Shown here: positions 14,210-21,121 of the stretch, piece by piece
Layout: every line of letters begins with the position of its first letter
Numbering within the stretch: position 1 is the stretch's first letter
Assembly (NCBI GenBank): GCA_947624865.1
Contig: CANQMH010000015.1
Coordinates: 1 to 32,668, forward strand
Length of the DNA stretch: 32,668 nucleotides
Source: an uncultured Clostridia bacterium
GTDB lineage: Bacteria; Bacillota; Clostridia; Oscillospirales; Acutalibacteraceae
Reading direction: 5' to 3'
The notes under the pieces: generated by a model
What the model saw: the letters and a program-made list of their open reading frames with translations, nothing else
Database searches by the model: none
Told to the model about the DNA's origin: nothing
Program-made: the position numbers and the translations under genes

Positions 14210-15574
14210 ATGTTTTCTAAAATTCTGATTGCCAACCGCGGAGAAATTGCAGTAAGAATTATTCGTGCGTGCCGAGAAATGGGCATTGCAACGGTTGCAG
14301 TTTATTCTGAGGCAGACAAGGATGCAATGCACGTACAGCTTGCTGACGAAAGCTATTGCGTAGGAGGCAGCAGAGTTGCCGACAGCTACCTTAATATGCC
14401 TGCCATACTTACGGTTGCGGTTGAAAGCGGAGCGCAGGCAATTCATCCAGGCTACGGACTTTTGTCGGAAAATGCAAAGTTTGTTTCGCTTTGCGAACAG
14501 TGCAATATAAATTTCATAGGTCCGTCCTCAGATATGATAAAACTTCTCGGCGACAAGGACAATGCGCGCAAAACTATGCGTGCGGCAGGCGTTCCCGTAA
14601 CTCCTGGATGCGATATTGTTGAAGACGTTGAGCAGGCAAAATCAGAAGCGGAAAAAATCGGATTTCCTCTGCTTATCAAGGCACGTTCAGGCGGCGGCGG
14701 AAAAGGCATACGCAGAGTTGATTCAATAGAGCAGTTTGAAGAAGCTTTTCTTTCAGCTTCCGCTGAGGCTGAGTCTGCGTTTGGCGACGGCGCATGCTAC
14801 ATAGAGAAGTTTATTCATCCGGTAAAGCACATTGAAATGCAGCTTCTTTGCGATAAATACGGCAACACAATTTGTCTTGGAGAAAGAGAATGTTCCGTTC
14901 AGCGCAAAAATCAGAAGATGATTGAAGAAAGTCCCAGTCCCGCTCTTGATGAAAAGACGCGCAAAGAGATGATGATTGCAGCAGTCAAGGCAGCAAATGC
15001 GGTTAACTACGTCAATGCAGGTACGGTTGAATTTCTGCTTGATAAAAACAATAACTTTTATTTTATGGAAATGAACACAAGACTCCAGGTTGAACACGGT
15101 GTTACCGAAATGGTAACGGGTCTTGACATTGTTCAGTGGCAAATCAGAATTGCCGCAGGAGCAAAGCTTTCACGCACACAGGACAGCATTTTTACTCACG
15201 GAAACGTTATTGAATGCAGAATTAATGCTGAAAACCCCGAAAAGGGATTCCGACCGAGCTGCGGAAGAATCAAAAGACTTCATACTCCGGGCGGTTCATT
15301 TGTTCGTTTTGACACGGCAGTTTTTCAGGATTATTTTGTTCCGCCCTATTACGACTCAATGATAGGCAAGCTGATTGTTCAGGCAAGGAGCAGGGCGGAA
15401 GCCATACGCAAAATGAAAATGGCTCTTTCAGAGCTTACAATTGACGGCATAGAAATCAACCGCGATTTGCTTGCCGAAATTTTGTCAGATGAGAAATTTG
15501 TCAGCGGCGAATATACGACAGACTTTATGGCTGAGTTTGAAGAAAAAAGACGTGCGGAATCGAAAAACAATTGA
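14210..15574 (+). CDS. accC: Biotin carboxylase subunit of acetyl-CoA carboxylase
   Basis: The ATP-grasp enzyme has 454 residues and carboxylates the biotin on AccB using bicarbonate and ATP. The N-terminus is MFSKILIANRGEIAVRIIRA, the glycine-rich ATP loop GGGGKGIRRV is at 161–170, and the active-site strip EMNTRLQVEH is at 287–296. The residue after that strip is Gly where Pro is commonest. Length matches the usual 445–455. GGAAGTG precedes the start. The gene is 35 bp after fabZ and 49 bp before accD. Confidence 0.96.
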   Translation: MFSKILIANRGEIAVRIIRACREMGIATVAVYSEADKDAMHVQLADESYCVGGSRVADSYLNMPAILTVAVESGAQAIHPGYGLLSENAKFVSLCEQCNINFIGPSSDMIKLLGDKDNARKTMRAAGVPVTPGCDIVEDVEQAKSEAEKIGFPLLIKARSGGGGKGIRRVDSIEQFEEAFLSASAEAESAFGDGACYIEKFIHPVKHIEMQLLCDKYGNTICLGERECSVQRKNQKMIEESPSPALDEKTRKEMMIAAVKAANAVNYVNAGTVEFLLDKNNNFYFMEMNTRLQVEHGVTEMVTGLDIVQWQIRIAAGAKLSRTQDSIFTHGNVIECRINAENPEKGFRPSCGRIKRLHTPGGSFVRFDTAVFQDYFVPPYYDSMIGKLIVQARSRAEAIRKMKMALSELTIDGIEINRDLLAEILSDEKFVSGEYTTDFMAEFEEKRRAESKNN

Positions 15575-15623
15575 AGCATACGACGGTTAGATAATCACCG
15601 ACATTAATCAGGTAAGAAAGGCT

Positions 15624-16502
15624 ATGGAATTTGATATGGATTTATTTTCTTTCAGAAAACCGAAAAATGAACTTGAGTCCCAGCCCGATGAACAGCAAAA
15701 CAAACCTTTTATTCCGGAAGAAATGTGGATAAAGTGTCCAAAATGCAATACAATGCTTCTTACTACCGATATGGAAGAAAATCTGCGTATCTGCACGAAG
15801 TGCAATCATCATTTCAGAATGAGCGCAAAGCAGAGAATTAATATGTTTGCCGACGAAGAAACCTTTTGCGAGCATGACGCTGAAATGACAAGCACAAATA
15901 TTCTTGATTTTCCCGGATATGATAATAAGCTTGAAAAGGCAAAACAAAGCGGCGGCAAAGAATCGGTTATAAGCGGAACGTGCAAAATCGGCGGAATTGA
16001 TACTGTTCTGTGCGTTATGGATCCTGATTTTATGATGGGCAGTATGGGAACGGTAACAGGCGAGAAAATTACCCGTGCTTTTGAATATGCAACATACAAA
16101 AAACTTCCTATTATTGTATGCACTGTTTCAGGCGGCGCAAGAATGCAGGAGGGCATAATGTCGCTTATGCAGATGGCAAAAACTTCGGGCGCGGCAAAGC
16201 GCCACAGCGACGCAGGACTTTTGTATATAACGATTCTCACCGACCCCACAACGGGCGGAGTTACGGCGTCGTTTGCCATGGAGGGCGATATAATCTTGGC
16301 TGAACCCGATACTCTGGTCGCTTTTGCAGGTCCGAGAGTTATTGAACAGACAATGCGACAGAAATTGCCGAAAGACTTCCAGACATCTGAATTTGTTTTA
16401 CAAAAGGGATTTATTGACGCAGTTGTCAGCAGAGACAATTTAAAAGCCACAGTTATAAAACTGCTTAAAATACACGGATACGGCAATAAGGAGGCGAAGT
16501 AA
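15624..16502 (+). CDS. accD: Acetyl-CoA carboxylase carboxyltransferase subunit beta
   Basis: The protein has 292 residues counted from ATG 15624. An N-terminal four-cysteine zinc finger has C38, C41, C57 and C60, with WIKCPKCN and CTKCNHHFRM. The crotonase-fold carboxyltransferase domain follows, with GSMGTVTGEKITRAFEYA, SGGARMQEGIMSLMQMAKTS and DPTTGGVTASFAM. It transfers the carboxyl group from biotin to acetyl-CoA together with AccA. The start is ambiguous: GAAAGG lies only 2–3 bases before ATG 15624 and about 15 before an in-frame ATG at 15636. The stop overlaps the accA start by one base (TAATG), a sign of translational coupling that would keep the subunits equal. Confidence 0.95.
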   Translation: MEFDMDLFSFRKPKNELESQPDEQQNKPFIPEEMWIKCPKCNTMLLTTDMEENLRICTKCNHHFRMSAKQRINMFADEETFCEHDAEMTSTNILDFPGYDNKLEKAKQSGGKESVISGTCKIGGIDTVLCVMDPDFMMGSMGTVTGEKITRAFEYATYKKLPIIVCTVSGGARMQEGIMSLMQMAKTSGAAKRHSDAGLLYITILTDPTTGGVTASFAMEGDIILAEPDTLVAFAGPRVIEQTMRQKLPKDFQTSEFVLQKGFIDAVVSRDNLKATVIKLLKIHGYGNKEAK

Positions 16503-17284
16503 TGACAGCTTATGAAAAGGTTGCGGCTGCACGTGATGCCAACAAGCTGACGGCTGTTGATTACATTGCCAATATGTTTGGCGACAGTTTTATTGAGTTG
16601 CACGGCGACCGCAGATTTGCAGATGACAAGGCAGTAGTAGCCGGTCTTGCTATGCTTTATGATATGCCTGTTACGGTAATAGGACTTGAGAAGGGCAGAA
16701 ACACAAAGGAGCGTATGGAGCGCAACTTTGGTCAGGCTCATCCCGAAGGCTACCGCAAGGCGTTAAGACTTATGAAGCAGGCGGAAAAATTCCGCCGTCC
16801 CGTGCTGTGTTTTGTTGACACAAGCGGCGCATTCTGCGGAATCGGCGCGGAGGAGCGCGGACAGGGTCAGGCTATTGCTGAAAATCTTATGGAAATGATG
16901 ACGTTAAAAACTCCCGTACTCACTATTCTGATTGGTGAGGGAGGAAGCGGCGGAGCACTTGCGCTTGCTGTTGCAGACGAAGTGTGGATGCTTGAGAATT
17001 CAGTGTATTCGGTAATTTCTCCCGAAGGCTGTGCGTCAATCCTCTGGAAAGACAGTTCAAAAGCTGCTGAGGCTGCTGAGGCTCTTAAAATGACGGCTCA
17101 GGATTTGTTTGATTTGGGCGTAATCGAGCGTATTATACGCCAGCCAAAGGCCGATGACAAGGCTATGTTTGAAAGCCTTAAACTGCTTGTAAGCCGAACA
17201 TTTGAAAAAAACCTCTCGTTGTCGGACGAAGAACTCACTTTTGCACGATATGAAAGGTTCAGAAAAATAGGCAGACCGATTTAG
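16502..17284 (+). CDS. accA: Acetyl-CoA carboxylase carboxyltransferase subunit alpha
   Basis: The protein has 260 residues and is the partner of AccD. It shows FIELHGDRRFADDKAVVAGLA, then FGQAHPEGYRKALRLMKQAEKF, FVDTSGAFCGIGAEERGQGQAIA, the oxyanion region GEGGSGGALALAVADEV, and SVISPEGCASILWKD. It is shorter than the roughly 320 residues of E. coli AccA because the N-terminal helical extension is reduced; this is common in Clostridia. It is the last gene of the fab-acc operon and is followed 47 bp later by a strong hairpin. Confidence 0.95.
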   Translation: MTAYEKVAAARDANKLTAVDYIANMFGDSFIELHGDRRFADDKAVVAGLAMLYDMPVTVIGLEKGRNTKERMERNFGQAHPEGYRKALRLMKQAEKFRRPVLCFVDTSGAFCGIGAEERGQGQAIAENLMEMMTLKTPVLTILIGEGGSGGALALAVADEVWMLENSVYSVISPEGCASILWKDSSKAAEAAEALKMTAQDLFDLGVIERIIRQPKADDKAMFESLKLLVSRTFEKNLSLSDEELTFARYERFRKIGRPI

Positions 17285-17330
17285 AATATGCCGTATGACA
17301 AACTAAAAAATAAAAATACGAAAATACGAG

Positions 17331-17363
17331 AACACCCGTGAAGCTAAAATCTTCACGGGTGTT
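17331..17363. terminator. Bidirectional terminator between accA and the zinc-ribbon gene
   Basis: A perfect 13-bp stem pairs 17331–17343 with 17351–17363 around a 7-base loop. The two genes converge on it. On the minus strand it is followed by several runs of T (TATTTT, TATTTTTATTTTTT), which suits the zinc-ribbon gene; on the plus strand the tail is weaker (AGTATTATAATG). Confidence 0.8.
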
Positions 17364-17378
17364 AGTATTATAATGCTT

Positions 17379-18251
17379 TTATTTTAAATCTGCTTTAAAG
17401 TTGGTAATAAAATTGTAACTATTGGTATAACTGTCTATATTAAAGTTTATACTCAATGATTTAACTTTGTTGGGAATTGAATAATAAACTGTAAATTCGT
17501 TTTTTTCTGCTGCTTTTACTACAAGATTATAGTCATCATTGTAGTCAATATCATCACGAAGCCAGTCAAAATATATTGAGTCATCATTTGCAGAACACAC
17601 ATCTAAATACGGTCCGCTAAACTCAATATCTTGACCTGATGTATTTTCAATTACAAATGTAAGTCCACATTCGCTTTTTCCTTTATCAGAATCGGATGAC
17701 TTATTATTAAATGTAACCTTTGTGAGTGTAACCGTTCCGTCTGAAAACTTTGCCGCGTCATTTATTCCATGAACTATATCGTCAGCTTGATAGTCATAAT
17801 CATTATCATAATTATAATAATCATCATCATGGTAATTTGTTTTATCTATAATACTTTCTATAATTGATTTGTTATAAGCATACGAGGAATACACATTTAT
17901 TACTGTGCCTGCTATGATGACAGCAATTATTATACAGGAAAGTACAATCGGAAGAACCTTGCCGCTTTTTTGGGGCGCAGCCTGATTGTAGTATTGCGGA
18001 GGTATGGGTACAGCACTCTGGGGAGGTGTGTTCATACCTTGAGAAGAAGAACCATATTGATTTTGTACAGGGGGAACAGGCGGCTGCTGGGAATTAATAT
18101 TATCAGCGGCAGTTTGTTCTGCATTAAATTCATTGTTTATGTATGTATTATGGTTGTCGGCATTTGGAAAATTTTGCGGTTCAGGGATTTTTGTTCCGCA
18201 CATTCGGCAAAATTTCTCGTTACTGTCAAATCCGCAGTTCGGACACTTCAT
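17379..18251 (-). CDS. Zinc-ribbon single-pass membrane protein, function unknown
   Basis: The protein has 290 residues from ATG 18251, which has AAGGAGTG upstream; a longer frame exists but has no site. The N-terminus MKCPNCGFDSNEKFCRMCGT is a zinc ribbon (C3, C6, C15, C18). A Pro/Gln/Asn-rich linker follows to about residue 95, then one membrane helix (about 99–121), an Asp/Tyr-rich stretch, and an outer domain of about 130 residues (FSDGTVTLTKVTFNN, then LTFVIENTSGQDIEFSGPYL) resembling DUF4352/DUF5067-like beta-sandwich domains. The layout, cytoplasmic zinc ribbon plus external beta-domain, is common in Firmicutes, but no function is established. It has its own promoter and terminator. 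Confidence 0.85.
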   Translation of the reverse strand: MKCPNCGFDSNEKFCRMCGTKIPEPQNFPNADNHNTYINNEFNAEQTAADNINSQQPPVPPVQNQYGSSSQGMNTPPQSAVPIPPQYYNQAAPQKSGKVLPIVLSCIIIAVIIAGTVINVYSSYAYNKSIIESIIDKTNYHDDDYYNYDNDYDYQADDIVHGINDAAKFSDGTVTLTKVTFNNKSSDSDKGKSECGLTFVIENTSGQDIEFSGPYLDVCSANDDSIYFDWLRDDIDYNDDYNLVVKAAEKNEFTVYYSIPNKVKSLSINFNIDSYTNSYNFITNFKADLK

Positions 18252-18298
18252 CGAATCACTCCTTATTGTGCTAATAAAAATATTACATTTATACAATT

Positions 18299-18327
18299 AT
18301 AATATCTCAATAAATATCAAAAGTCAA
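18299..18327 (-). promoter_or_regulatory. Sigma-A promoter of the zinc-ribbon gene
   Basis: On the minus strand TTGACT (18327–18322) and TATTAT (18304–18299) are 17 bp apart; TATAAT overlaps just downstream. The expected start near 18292 leaves a 40-base leader before the ATG at 18251. Confidence 0.7.
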
Positions 18328-18348
18328 TACAAATCGAGATAATGTTAC

Positions 18349-18368
18349 AAAAAAGTACAAATTGTACT
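18349..18368 (-). terminator. Short terminator after feoB
   Basis: On the minus strand AGTAC (18368–18364) pairs with GTACT (18358–18354), followed by a run of T. The stem is only five to six pairs, so efficiency is doubtful. It lies just after the feoB stop and before the zinc-ribbon promoter. Confidence 0.4.
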
Positions 18369-18384
18369 GTATGATTTCGATTTC

Positions 18385-20418
18385 TCAAATCAGATTTAAT
18401 ATTAGTGTACCAATCTGAAATACAAGTGCGGAGGCAAGCCACGCGGCAAAAATCTGATATATTACCGTGACAGCAGTCCATTTTGCGCTTTTCATCTCTT
18501 TGTGTATTGCCGACAAAGCGGCAATACACGGAGTGTAGAGCAAAATAAACACAAGAAACGAGAATGCCGAAAGAGGAGTAAATGTGTTTGCAATGCTCGT
18601 GCCTTTATAAAGTACAGATAGGGTAGAGGCTACACTTTCTTTAGCCGCAATGCCTGTCAGCAGTGAAACCGAAGCACGCCAGTCTCCAAAACCGCAGACA
18701 GAAAATACAGGAGCAATAAATTTTCCTATTCTTGCAAGCATACTTTCATCGGGAGATACCATTTTAAAAGAAAAATCAAAGCTCTGAAGAAACCATATCA
18801 GTATTGATGCACCTAGCAATATTGTACCTGCCTTTATCATAAAGTCTTTCATTCTCTCTGCAACATGGATTCTCAGGCTTTTGATGGACGGCAAATGATA
18901 GGGCGGAAGCTCCATAACAAACGGAGCTTTTTTGTTTTTAAGTGCAGTATTTTTAAAAAGCAGAGCAGTCAGTATTGCCGCCGCTATTCCGAGGAGATAT
19001 ATTGCAAAAACAACTAAAAATCCTTTATCTGCAAAGAAATAAGAGTTTAACAGCATATATACGGGCATCTTTGCAGAGCAGGACATAAACGGAATAATCA
19101 TTATTGTCATTCTTTTACTCTTTATGTTTTCAAGCGTTCTTGTTGCAAGAACTGCGGGAACAGTACAGCCAAATCCCAACAGCATGGGTACAAATGCTTT
19201 GCCCGAAAGTCCTATGTATTGAAGAGGTTTATCCATAATAAATGCGGCTCTTGACATATATCCGCTCTCCTCCAAAAGAGAAAGCATGGTGAACAGCAGC
19301 ATAATCTGAGGCAAAAACGAAATTACAGAGCCTGTTCCTGCTATTATTCCGTCAATTACAAGGCTTTTTGCCCAATCGGCAGTGTTTAAGGCAGTAAGCA
19401 GATGTTCAATTGTATTGCCGAAAACATCAGTAATCAGATATTGCGCACTGTCACGCAGAAATGTTCCCGGTGCGCCGAATGTGATAATAAAAATGACCAG
19501 CATAATAATAAAAAAAATAGGAATTGCCAGTATTCGGTTAGTAATAATTCCGTCTATTTTGTCAGAAATACGTATAAAATCAGCAGTATGTTTTCGGGTT
19601 ACGGCCTTTTGCGTAACAGAGCATATGTATTTGTATCTTTCATCTGCAATTATCATTTCGCAGTCGGTATTTTTTGACAGGCGGACTTTATTAATATACA
19701 GATTTATGCGTTCTTTTTGTGCTTTTGTAAAATTATAATGTTTCCACGTTACCGAATCTCCCTCAAAAAGTTTTACAGCTGTCCATCTGTTGTGCGTATT
19801 GCGGGTCTGTTCAATTTCTTTAAGCAGATTTTCTATTTCCCGCAGACTGCGGTCAACCTCATATGAATAAATATTTTTTACGGTAACATACGTTTTGCTG
19901 TCATAAAGACTGACAACCTTTTCAATGAGTTTGTCAATGCCTGTGTTTTTGCTTGCCGAGATAGGAACAACAGGAATTCCAAGCTGACGCTCAAGATAAC
20001 CAATGTCAATTTTATCACCCTTTTTCTCAACAATATCACACATATTAAGAGCAATTACCATAGGCCTTGCAAGCTCGGCAAGCTGAGTTGTCAGATAAAG
20101 GTTGCGTTCAAGGTTTGAAGCGTCAATAATGTTTATTATAACGTCAGGCTCGTCATATAAAAGACAGTTGCGTGATATTATTTCTTCGGGAGTGTAAGGA
20201 GAAAGCGAGTATATCCCCGGCAAGTCTGTAACATCAATATCCCTGCCGAATGAACTGCGGACTTTGCCTGTTTTTTTTTCAACCGTAACACCGGGTCGGT
20301 TGCCCACATACTGTTTGCTTCCCGTAAGCTGATTAAACAGTGTAGTTTTTCCGCAGTTTGGATTGCCCACAAGGACAACGTTTATTCTTTTGTTATGAGT
20401 TTGTTTTGTCTGCATCAT
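18385..20418 (-). CDS. feoB: Ferrous iron transporter FeoB
   Basis: The protein has 677 residues. The N-terminal G domain has G1 GNPNCGKT (18–25), G3 DLPG (65–68), G4 NMCD (125–128) and a SASK G5-like motif (154–157). A helical guanine-dissociation region follows to about 280. From about 290 to the end is the polytopic membrane part, with Gate-like segments containing FVPMLLGFGCTVPAVLATRTLE and a later cysteine in LLYTPCIAALSA. It imports Fe(II) across the cytoplasmic membrane. Length is normal for Firmicutes. No feoA or feoC and no obvious Fur or DtxR box adjoins. Its ribosome binding site is weak (GGCGG five bases before ATG). Confidence 0.94.
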   Translation of the reverse strand: MMQTKQTHNKRINVVLVGNPNCGKTTLFNQLTGSKQYVGNRPGVTVEKKTGKVRSSFGRDIDVTDLPGIYSLSPYTPEEIISRNCLLYDEPDVIINIIDASNLERNLYLTTQLAELARPMVIALNMCDIVEKKGDKIDIGYLERQLGIPVVPISASKNTGIDKLIEKVVSLYDSKTYVTVKNIYSYEVDRSLREIENLLKEIEQTRNTHNRWTAVKLFEGDSVTWKHYNFTKAQKERINLYINKVRLSKNTDCEMIIADERYKYICSVTQKAVTRKHTADFIRISDKIDGIITNRILAIPIFFIIMLVIFIITFGAPGTFLRDSAQYLITDVFGNTIEHLLTALNTADWAKSLVIDGIIAGTGSVISFLPQIMLLFTMLSLLEESGYMSRAAFIMDKPLQYIGLSGKAFVPMLLGFGCTVPAVLATRTLENIKSKRMTIMIIPFMSCSAKMPVYMLLNSYFFADKGFLVVFAIYLLGIAAAILTALLFKNTALKNKKAPFVMELPPYHLPSIKSLRIHVAERMKDFMIKAGTILLGASILIWFLQSFDFSFKMVSPDESMLARIGKFIAPVFSVCGFGDWRASVSLLTGIAAKESVASTLSVLYKGTSIANTFTPLSAFSFLVFILLYTPCIAALSAIHKEMKSAKWTAVTVIYQIFAAWLASALVFQIGTLILNLI

Positions 20419-20534
20419 TTATACCGCCGTGCAATTTTTATAAGTGCTTAGTATTTCTCTGTTTTTATTATTTATATGTAGAGGTTTGCAGAGAATTATG
20501 ATATTATGTATTAAAAGAAGTTTAGGAGTTTTAC

Positions 20535-20815
20535 CATAAAAAAATACTGCTATTAATTATACGCATGATACTTACAATAATTTCCATAATATTTTTCGGA
20601 CTGTTTTTTGTGCCGATTACAGGAGGAATAATAAATCCGGGAATATTGCCATAGTTACCGACGGATTTAATCAGCTAAGAGTAAGAATAATTGCGCATCA
20701 GCTCGGAATAAAAGAAAATGTCGGAGCTGTAAACTCCGACACATCTCTGTTTTATCTTCCGACATTTACTGTCCGTGAATGGTTTGCCCTTCCTTATCAG
20801 GGTCTATTTCGGTAG
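20535..20815 (+). pseudogene. Remnant of a YdcF/SanA-like (DUF218) membrane protein gene, internally deleted
   Basis: Two coding fragments in different frames lie end to end. The first, from 20535, reads KKILLLIIRMILTIISIIFF and on to VPITGGIINPG, a signal-anchor helix, and stops at 20658–20660. It has a GGAG site (20524–20527) but no ATG; loss of one G from an ATG would give the observed ATAAAAAAATA. The second, from about 20639 in another frame, reads NIAIVTDGFNQLRVRIIAHQ, then YLPTFTVREWFALP, to TAG 20813–20815. This resembles the C-terminus of clostridial YdcF proteins (TDGFHQYRA...LLPTYWVREWFA). The central catalytic part, roughly 100 or more residues, is missing. So the start codon, the reading frame and the core are all lost. 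The last 50 bp overlap the convergent small gene at 20766. Confidence 0.6.
20719..20741 (-). terminator. Terminator of the small gene at 20766
   Basis: A perfect 8-bp stem pairs 20719–20726 with 20734–20741 around a 7-base loop. On the minus strand it is followed by TTTTCTTTTATT. It begins 25 bases after the stop codon of the minus-strand gene. It lies inside the decayed YdcF-like remnant. Confidence 0.65.
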
Positions 20816-21008
20816 CTACAACCTCGGAAATGTTGTCAAATGATTCAATATGCACTCCGCTGTGGTGGCGCATATTGCCATTGGCAAATTCAAGAGGGTA
20901 AGTTTCGTTTTCTACTACGTCAACAATGGGCGAACGCTTTGTTTCGCTGCTGCGTGACGGAAGTTCAATTGGAAATTGTTCGTTTTTCTTTTCAGATTTT
21001 TTGTTCAT
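20766..21008 (-). CDS. Small hydrophilic protein of unknown function
   Basis: The protein has 80 residues starting MNKKSEKKNEQFPIELPSRS and ending DKEGQTIHGQ. It is charged, without cysteine, signal peptide or membrane helix, and I do not recognise its family. Support for a real gene: an AAAGGTGG site seven bases before ATG 21008, and a good intrinsic terminator starting 25 bases after the stop. Oddities: the ribosome binding site lies in the 3' arm of a 10-bp hairpin (21013–21040), and the 3' end overlaps the YdcF-like remnant on the opposite strand. It follows argS by 113 bp on the same strand. A chance frame cannot be excluded. Confidence 0.5.
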   Translation of the reverse strand: MNKKSEKKNEQFPIELPSRSSETKRSPIVDVVENETYPLEFANGNMRHHSGVHIESFDNISEVVATEIDPDKEGQTIHGQ

Positions 21009-21012
21009 AAAA

Positions 21013-21046
21013 ATAACCACCTTTTTACTGAGGTGGTTATATTTTT
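21013..21046. terminator. Hairpin that ends argS transcripts and covers a ribosome binding site
   Basis: A perfect 10-bp stem pairs 21013–21022 with 21031–21040 around an 8-base loop. On the minus strand it lies about 80 bases after argS and is followed by TTTT and then the ATG of the small gene, whose AGGTGG site is in the stem. On the plus strand it is followed by ATTTTTT, so it can also terminate plus-strand transcripts. Confidence 0.65.
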
Positions 21047-21121
21047 TGCAGCTTTTTTGTTATTATGCGTTATTGTTTTAATGCTAAATCTTAATTTTAA
21101 AATAGGGAAGTGAATCTTAGA

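Noticed and set aside
15809..16741. A 310-residue open frame on the minus strand opposite accD and accA
   Set aside because: It lies entirely antisense to two clear genes, has no ribosome binding site and no recognisable domain. Long antisense frames are expected from the codon bias here.
20419..20520. A Fur or DtxR box upstream of feoB
   Set aside because: No palindrome resembling either consensus is present in the 100 bp before the start.
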